Of a stretch of DNA of 12,202 bases, positions 8,013 through 12,202 are shown one piece after another. The position numbers were made by a program, and so were the translations under genes. This stretch comes from Isotricha intestinalis (taxonomy: Eukaryota > Ciliophora > Litostomatea > Vestibuliferida > Isotrichidae). The notes beneath the pieces were generated by a model, which did no database searches, was not told the DNA's origin, and saw nothing but the letters and a program-made list of their open reading frames with translations. Location of the stretch: the NCBI GenBank assembly GCA_023807065.1, contig JAJJLU010004512.1, positions 1 through 12,202 on the forward strand. Reading direction: 5' to 3'. Position 1 is the stretch's first letter; every line of letters begins with the position of its first letter.

Positions 8013-8408
8013 CAGATTATTTTTTCCGATTTGTTTTGGGTTAAATTATTTTTTTGACTTTATTATTTTTTTATTTAAAAATCAAATTTTAAAATCTTAC
8101 TATTAAATTAATTATTGAGATTGTTTCTTAACAATCTATATTCAAAAAATTTATTATAATGATTAAATGAATTCTTAGAATACTTTTTATTATTAAATTC
8201 ATAAAAAATAATATAAATATCTTCATTACTAATCCTCTTCTTCCTAGATTTCCTATTGAAGAATCATTATAATAAAAAAATCATATGATTAATTTTTTAA
8301 ATACTTAAATCTTAAAGAAATAAATTTCTCTTTTTTTAACAAAAGAAATTAAATTAATATTAATCATTTACAATTAAATATTTTATTATTATTATTATAT
8401 ATAATAAA
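8013..8408. other. Spacer between the RING/WD40 and LanC-like genes
   Basis: No gene is supported. On the minus strand a frame is open from 8262 down to a TAA at 8110-8108 (51 codons, no ATG, containing RKSRKKRISNEDIYII). It is protein-like, but a frame this long is expected by chance in so much AT-rich spacer. A run of four ATT units and AT alternation lie at about 8384-8405, just upstream of the next start. In-frame with that gene the last stop is TAA at 8361-8363. Confidence 0.5.
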
Positions 8409-9695
8409 ATGGAAAGAGAAAGATTTGTTAAAAATAAATACGATCCAAATAATATAAATGAAAATAAAATTAAAGAGGAAATAAAAAATCAAATAAATAT
8501 AATTAAAACAATTCTAAATGAAAAATATAAATGTGATGCAGATAAAAAAATATATTCTAATGGAAAAGAAAAAATAGATTTTTCCTTTTACACAGGAACA
8601 GGAGGAAACATATATTTATATTGGAGAGAATATTTATATACAAAATCAAAAGAAAGTTTAAATTTATTTAAAAAAGCTTATGAAGTAAATTATAATATAT
8701 CCAAAAAAAAACCAGTTAACGAAACAAATTCTTTTTTTTTCGGAGAAAGTGGAATTTACTTAATGGGATGTATATTGGCAAAAGAATTAAATGATGATGA
8801 TTTATTTAATAAAAATTACACTAAATTAATTAAATTAAAAGAAATATCATTCAACGAAGATTCAGAATTAGAACTTTTATATGGTACAACAGGTTATTTA
8901 TATTCATTATTAATGTTGAAAAAGCATTGTAATGATAAAATAAAAGACAAAGAAAATTTTGACAAAATAAATTTCGAAATAACAAATCATTTAATAAATG
9001 AAGGAATAGAATATATGAAACAATATAATTTTAATAAAAGCTTATTATATCCTTTTCCATTACATGGAAGTAGACATAGTTTATATATGGGAGGAGCCCA
9101 TGGTTTAATAGGAGTAATATATTTAATACTATGTTATATAAATTTTTATCCAGAAAATAATTTATCAAAAGAACAAAAGAATTTAATTATAAATTCAATA
9201 AATTATATTGCATCTACTCAAACTTCAAAAGGAAATTTCCCTTCAGATATAAATGGTTATAAAGATGATAAATTGGTTCATTTTTGCCATGGTTGTGTAG
9301 GAGCTGTTCATTTATTTAATTTAGCTTATAAAATATATAAAGATGAAAAATATAAAAATATATTAATTAATATTAATAATTCTTTATGGAATAGAGGTTT
9401 ATTACTTAAAGGAAATGGAGTTTGTCATGGTATTTCTGGGAATGGTTATTCTTTATATAAATTGTATCAAAGTTTAGGTGATGAGATTTATTTGAAAGAA
9501 TGTTATTGTTTTGCAAAAGCAACTTATGATACTTATATCCAAGATAAAGTTAAAGAATGTGTTGATCCTCAAAGAAAAGTTAAAGGTACTCCTGATACTC
9601 CTTATAGTTTAATGGAAGGAATGGGAGGAACTTTGTGTTTTTATTATGATTTATTAAGTGGGAATATGTGTTTTCCTGGATATGAAATTTTTTAA
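8409..9695 (+). CDS. LANCL: LanC-like protein (LANCL family)
   Basis: The protein has 428 residues. It is a member of the eukaryotic LanC-like family, alpha/alpha-toroid zinc proteins related to bacterial lanthionine cyclases. Animal LANCLs bind glutathione and are reported to add it to dehydroamino acids in damaged proteins. The zinc ligands of the family are all present: Cys293 in HFCHG, and Cys339-His340 in VCHGISGN. The spacing of 46 residues equals that between C276 and C322 in human LANCL1. GGAHG at 228-232 matches the conserved Gly-rich His motif. The tail PYSLMEGMGGT to FPGYEIF matches the family ending PxSLFEGxAGT to FPxFEL. The first in-frame ATG after the TAA at 8361 is used, in the context TAAAATG. 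No precursor peptide or dehydratase gene lies nearby, so an antibiotic-type lanthipeptide pathway is not suggested. The cellular role here is inferred from the family only. It is convergent with the small gene at 10616-11038. Confidence 0.92.
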   Translation: MERERFVKNKYDPNNINENKIKEEIKNQINIIKTILNEKYKCDADKKIYSNGKEKIDFSFYTGTGGNIYLYWREYLYTKSKESLNLFKKAYEVNYNISKKKPVNETNSFFFGESGIYLMGCILAKELNDDDLFNKNYTKLIKLKEISFNEDSELELLYGTTGYLYSLLMLKKHCNDKIKDKENFDKINFEITNHLINEGIEYMKQYNFNKSLLYPFPLHGSRHSLYMGGAHGLIGVIYLILCYINFYPENNLSKEQKNLIINSINYIASTQTSKGNFPSDINGYKDDKLVHFCHGCVGAVHLFNLAYKIYKDEKYKNILININNSLWNRGLLLKGNGVCHGISGNGYSLYKLYQSLGDEIYLKECYCFAKATYDTYIQDKVKECVDPQRKVKGTPDTPYSLMEGMGGTLCFYYDLLSGNMCFPGYEIF

Positions 9696-10615
9696 TTTAA
9701 TTTTTACTTTTTAAAACAGGAACCTTTTATTTTTTTGCTAAATTAAATTTTTTTTTTTTTAAATTTTTTTAAAAGGAAATATGAATTCTTTTCAAAAGTT
9801 AATTTAAGAAAGGACATACATTGAATTAATATAACTAATTGAATTCTTAATGATAGAGTAATCTAGGATTATTTTCAAAAATATTCTTTAATTAGATATG
9901 ATATATTCTTCATTAATGATAAAATATTAAAAGAAGAATTCATTTCATGAAAGATAAGTTACATTAAAAAAGTAACTCAATTCCATTATATAAAAAAAGG
10001 TATTCAATTTAAAAATGTATTTTATGAAATAAAACATATAGTAACTAACCATGATGATAAAAAATCATGAAATTATAAATCAAGTAATATATTCTCTTAT
10101 AAGAAATTCAATCTAGTCAAAGTAATGAATGTAATTATATAGTGAAAATAATAATTTAAATAATCAAAGTATATATATTTCTTTTCAAGAATCAAATAAT
10201 AATTTTAGTAATTTATATTTAAAACTTCTAACTGATAATATCGAGTTAAATAATATTAATACTTCTACTAATCAAATTCCAATTGTTTAAGCCTAGTTAT
10301 CAACTTCAAAATAATCTTTTTATTTTATTAGAATTAATATTTATAAAAAAATGAAAAATATTAAAGTATTAAAACATTGTTTAACCCTTATTTAAAATTA
10401 TTCTTTTAATTTATTATTTATTTATAATTTTTACATATGGATATATCTAACAATTTAATCATATCTAATAAAATAGTATTCATATTTAATTAATTTTTAT
10501 TATTAATATATATAGAATAATTTCTCTCAATGACTCCTAAAAATTATTTATTTACTATTAATATTTTTTATCATTATAATCACATAAAATAAAATATGTT
10601 TAAAACAAAAAAAGT
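9696..10615. other. Long spacer with possible decayed coding sequence
   Basis: No intact gene is present. Up to about 9775 the sequence is A/T tracts. Between 9867 and 10139 the frame that starts at 9867 has 91 codons without TAA or TAG and only two TGA codons (9948-9950 and 10068-10070). It contains pieces such as RYDIFFINDKILKEEF and KKGIQFKNVFYEIKH. A shifted frame from 10135 to TAA 10288-10290 continues with an Asn/Ser-rich stretch, including ESNNNFSNLYLKLLTDN. Local G+C is higher than in the flanks. This may be the remnant of one gene with a frame change. No family is recognised and chance is not excluded. From 10291 to 10615 I see nothing definable. Confidence 0.35.
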
Positions 10616-11038
10616 CTAAAAAATGAAACAACTTTCACAACAAATAGCTTCATTCATATAAATATATTTTTCATCTTTATAATCTGTGAAAGCCATTAAT
10701 TTATTATAATCTTTATAACTTTCAACATCTACTATGTCAATCAAATTATCTTTTTTTTCATTACTTTCATAATTATTAATAACAATTGGATTATCTGCAA
10801 AACTGATTTTTTGTTTTCCTCCTTTTTTAATAATTTCACCATATATATCAGTTCTTATATTTTTATTGTCATTTATTGTTTTTTTTGGTTCTAAGAAAAG
10901 AGAATTTGTACTTGCTTTTTGATTTATTTTAATATGAATTGGATCTAATACACTACTACTAAATTTATTGTTTACTTTTTTAATTGAATCTAAATCTGTG
11001 TTATTTAATTTTAAGTCTATTGATACATTATTATTCAT
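10616..11038 (-). CDS. Small protein with KGGK motif and C-terminal CaaX box; probably lipid-anchored
   Basis: The protein has 140 residues and no recognised domain. Most of it is polar and Asn/Lys/Asp-rich, so probably disordered. A conserved-looking motif, DIYGEIIKKGGKQKISFAD, spans residues 64-82. From memory, similar D-x2-G-x2-I-x-KGGK-x2-I-x-F-x-D motifs occur in small proteins of ciliates, with no function known to me. The C terminus is CCESCFIF: Cys137 begins a CaaX box (C-F-I-F), and Cys133 and Cys134 are placed for palmitoylation. Attachment to a membrane through prenyl and acyl groups is inferred. A final Phe is accepted by both farnesyl- and geranylgeranyl-transferase I in known substrates such as R-Ras2 (CVIF). 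The in-frame codon before the ATG is TAA. The stop is TAG, unlike the TAA of the other genes. Codon use is like its neighbours, and length plus the two end motifs argue for a real gene. Confidence 0.75.
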   Translation of the reverse strand: MNNNVSIDLKLNNTDLDSIKKVNNKFSSSVLDPIHIKINQKASTNSLFLEPKKTINDNKNIRTDIYGEIIKKGGKQKISFADNPIVINNYESNEKKDNLIDIVDVESYKDYNKLMAFTDYKDEKYIYMNEAICCESCFIF

Positions 11039-12202
11039 TTATTTTTTTAATTTTATTATAAAAATTTTATTGAAATAAATTTTGTGATTTCTTATTAAAT
11101 AATAAAAATTAAAATGATTGTTTGGTCATATAAATTCATACTTTAATGTGTTTATGAGAATAAATATTGTAGAAGAAAGCTGAAGAAAATTTCTTATTTT
11201 GTGTTATTTTCAAATATTTATTTATTTGATTTCACAACAATTTTCATAATTTTTTATTGATTAAGTTCGATTAAATTAAAAACATTTTCAAAAAATTTTG
11301 CTCAATTATCAATAATTCTATTTAAAGATATGATTATTTATGAAAAGTTAGTACTTTCTTTTTTTTAATAAATCATAAATATCATTATATATAATATACA
11401 TTTAAAGATCTATTAGGTATTGAACAATAAAATCAATATAAAAAGTATAACAATTGATTCTAAATTAACTATAAAATTATAAGAAATAAAAATTTTAAAA
11501 ATCTTCAGAGATTAAGCTCTTTTTTCATAATAAACAGGATATAATAAAGACAGCTAGAGTTAGGTTTATTAAATATTATAAAAATGCCTAAAAAAAGAAG
11601 AATCATATTAACCATGAAAGAATTAGCAATTTTACTTTTTATCTTATAAAGGAGTTTTCAATAAATAGAAAATTAGATAATATTAAATATTAATATCCAA
11701 TATATTATAATTATTTCCTAATTATATTATCTAAAATATAATAAAATATTTAAAATTTAGTTATAATTATACTAATTTCCTTAAGATATTAGAAATCATT
11801 AAGAATTCTACAAAAAAGGTCACCGGGTAGAATTTTTAAACTTTATTAATTCAGAAATTATTAAGATATATATAAAAGAAAAAAAAGTGAAATCAAAAAA
11901 TAAGGAAAAGAAAAAGTTACCTGAATCAGGAGTAAGAATAATAAAAAAAGAGATAAAAAAATAGATATATTGTCTTTGAGGATATAATACATTTGTCAAT
12001 ATTTATTTCATTTTTCTTTAATAGAATTAAATCATTTAAAATTGAATTATCCAAAAATGAAAATGATAATAACTATAAAAGATTGTAGAGGTTATTCATA
12101 AAATAATCTAGATTTAAATGTTTAGAAATAATTAAGGATGAAAGTGATTGAAAAAAGAAAGAATTTTATAGAGAAATATAGAGAAAAAAAATTAGGTTAT
12201 TT
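11039..12202. other. Long gene-poor right end with possible decayed coding sequence
   Basis: No intact gene is present. Positions 11039-11380 presumably include the promoter side of the minus-strand gene and are mostly A/T tracts. From about 11530 the sequence is less extreme in composition. Frames broken only by TAA or TAG codons look protein-like. One includes RVRFIKYYKNA then KKKNHINHERISNFTFYL (about 11560-11650). A 53-codon run at 11803-11961 includes EFYKKGHRVEFLNFINSE and stops at TAG 11962-11964. A third, from 11969 to the window end, has four stops. The run GGTCACCGGGTAG at 11819-11831 is the only comparably GC-rich spot here. This may be a decayed gene continuing beyond the window. 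Frames of this length also arise by chance. Confidence 0.35.

Noticed and set aside
8108..8262. Minus-strand open frame of 51 codons in the spacer, containing RKSRKKRISNEDIYII.
   Set aside because: It has no ATG and no recognised family. Several frames of this length are expected by chance in the spacer of this window.
4752..9695. An operon or toxin, defence or CRISPR system formed by the three consecutive plus-strand genes.
   Set aside because: The genes are ordinary eukaryotic families, separated by AT-rich leaders. There are no spacer repeats, nucleases or paired toxin and antidote genes.
8409..9695. A lanthipeptide biosynthesis cluster based on the LanC-like gene.
   Set aside because: No dehydratase, precursor peptide, protease or transporter lies nearby, and the protein matches the eukaryotic LANCL subgroup by its FPxxE tail.
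9948..10070. TGA read as tryptophan in the frame at 9867-10139.
   Set aside because: All intact genes in the window use TGG for Trp and contain no in-frame TGA. Mutation of TGG in a decaying gene, or chance, is simpler.
9781..10399. A long frame from an ATG at 9781 if TAA and TAG are read as glutamine (ciliate-type code).
   Set aside because: Thirteen TAA/TAG codons in the first 115 codons is about the random rate for this composition. The intact genes use CAA for Gln and end in TAA or TAG, so a reassigned code is contradicted.

Overview
The window comes from the nuclear genome of a very AT-rich, gene-dense microbial eukaryote. The evidence is a Pol III-type tRNA gene and single-gene units, each preceded by an A/T-rich leader. 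The proteins are of eukaryotic type: a PP2A B55 subunit, a RING/B-box/WD40 protein, a LanC-like protein, a PAS/membrane protein and a small CaaX protein. No intron is needed in any gene. The genes read in the standard code: Gln is CAA, Trp is TGG, four genes end in TAA and one in TAG. The tandem-PAS membrane protein and the small GxxIxKGGK protein remind me most of ciliates. The standard code would exclude the UAR=Gln ciliates, so a standard-code ciliate or another AT-rich anaerobic protist is my best guess. This is inference and not a firm assignment.

Layout. Positions 2-3580 (+) hold the 3' part of a large gene for a PAS-domain membrane protein whose 5' end lies outside the window. Positions 3581-4751 are gene-poor. 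They contain a serine-type tRNA gene at 4028-4099 that lacks its long variable arm, all of the C4/G4 runs I could find in the window (3837-4229, including a perfect 11-bp hairpin), and a probable decayed coding fragment at 4398-4642. Positions 4752-6098 (+) encode a divergent PP2A B55-type regulatory subunit. Positions 6246-8012 (+) encode a TRIM-like RING/B-box protein with a seven-bladed WD40 propeller. Positions 8409-9695 (+) encode a LanC-like protein with its zinc ligands intact. Positions 10616-11038 (-) encode a small protein with a CaaX end, convergent with the LanC-like gene. The stretches 9696-10615 and 11039-12202 have no intact gene. Parts of them are richer in G+C and look like decayed coding sequence.

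The genes do not form an obvious pathway. Several are signalling proteins (a PAS sensor, a phosphatase targeting subunit, a probable ubiquitin ligase, a lipid-anchored small protein), but spacing and orientation suggest independent transcription. I found no convincing new multi-gene system. The items most worth a second look are the armless serine tRNA, the cluster of GC-rich octamers around it, the changed substrate-groove motif in the B55 protein, and the small CaaX protein.
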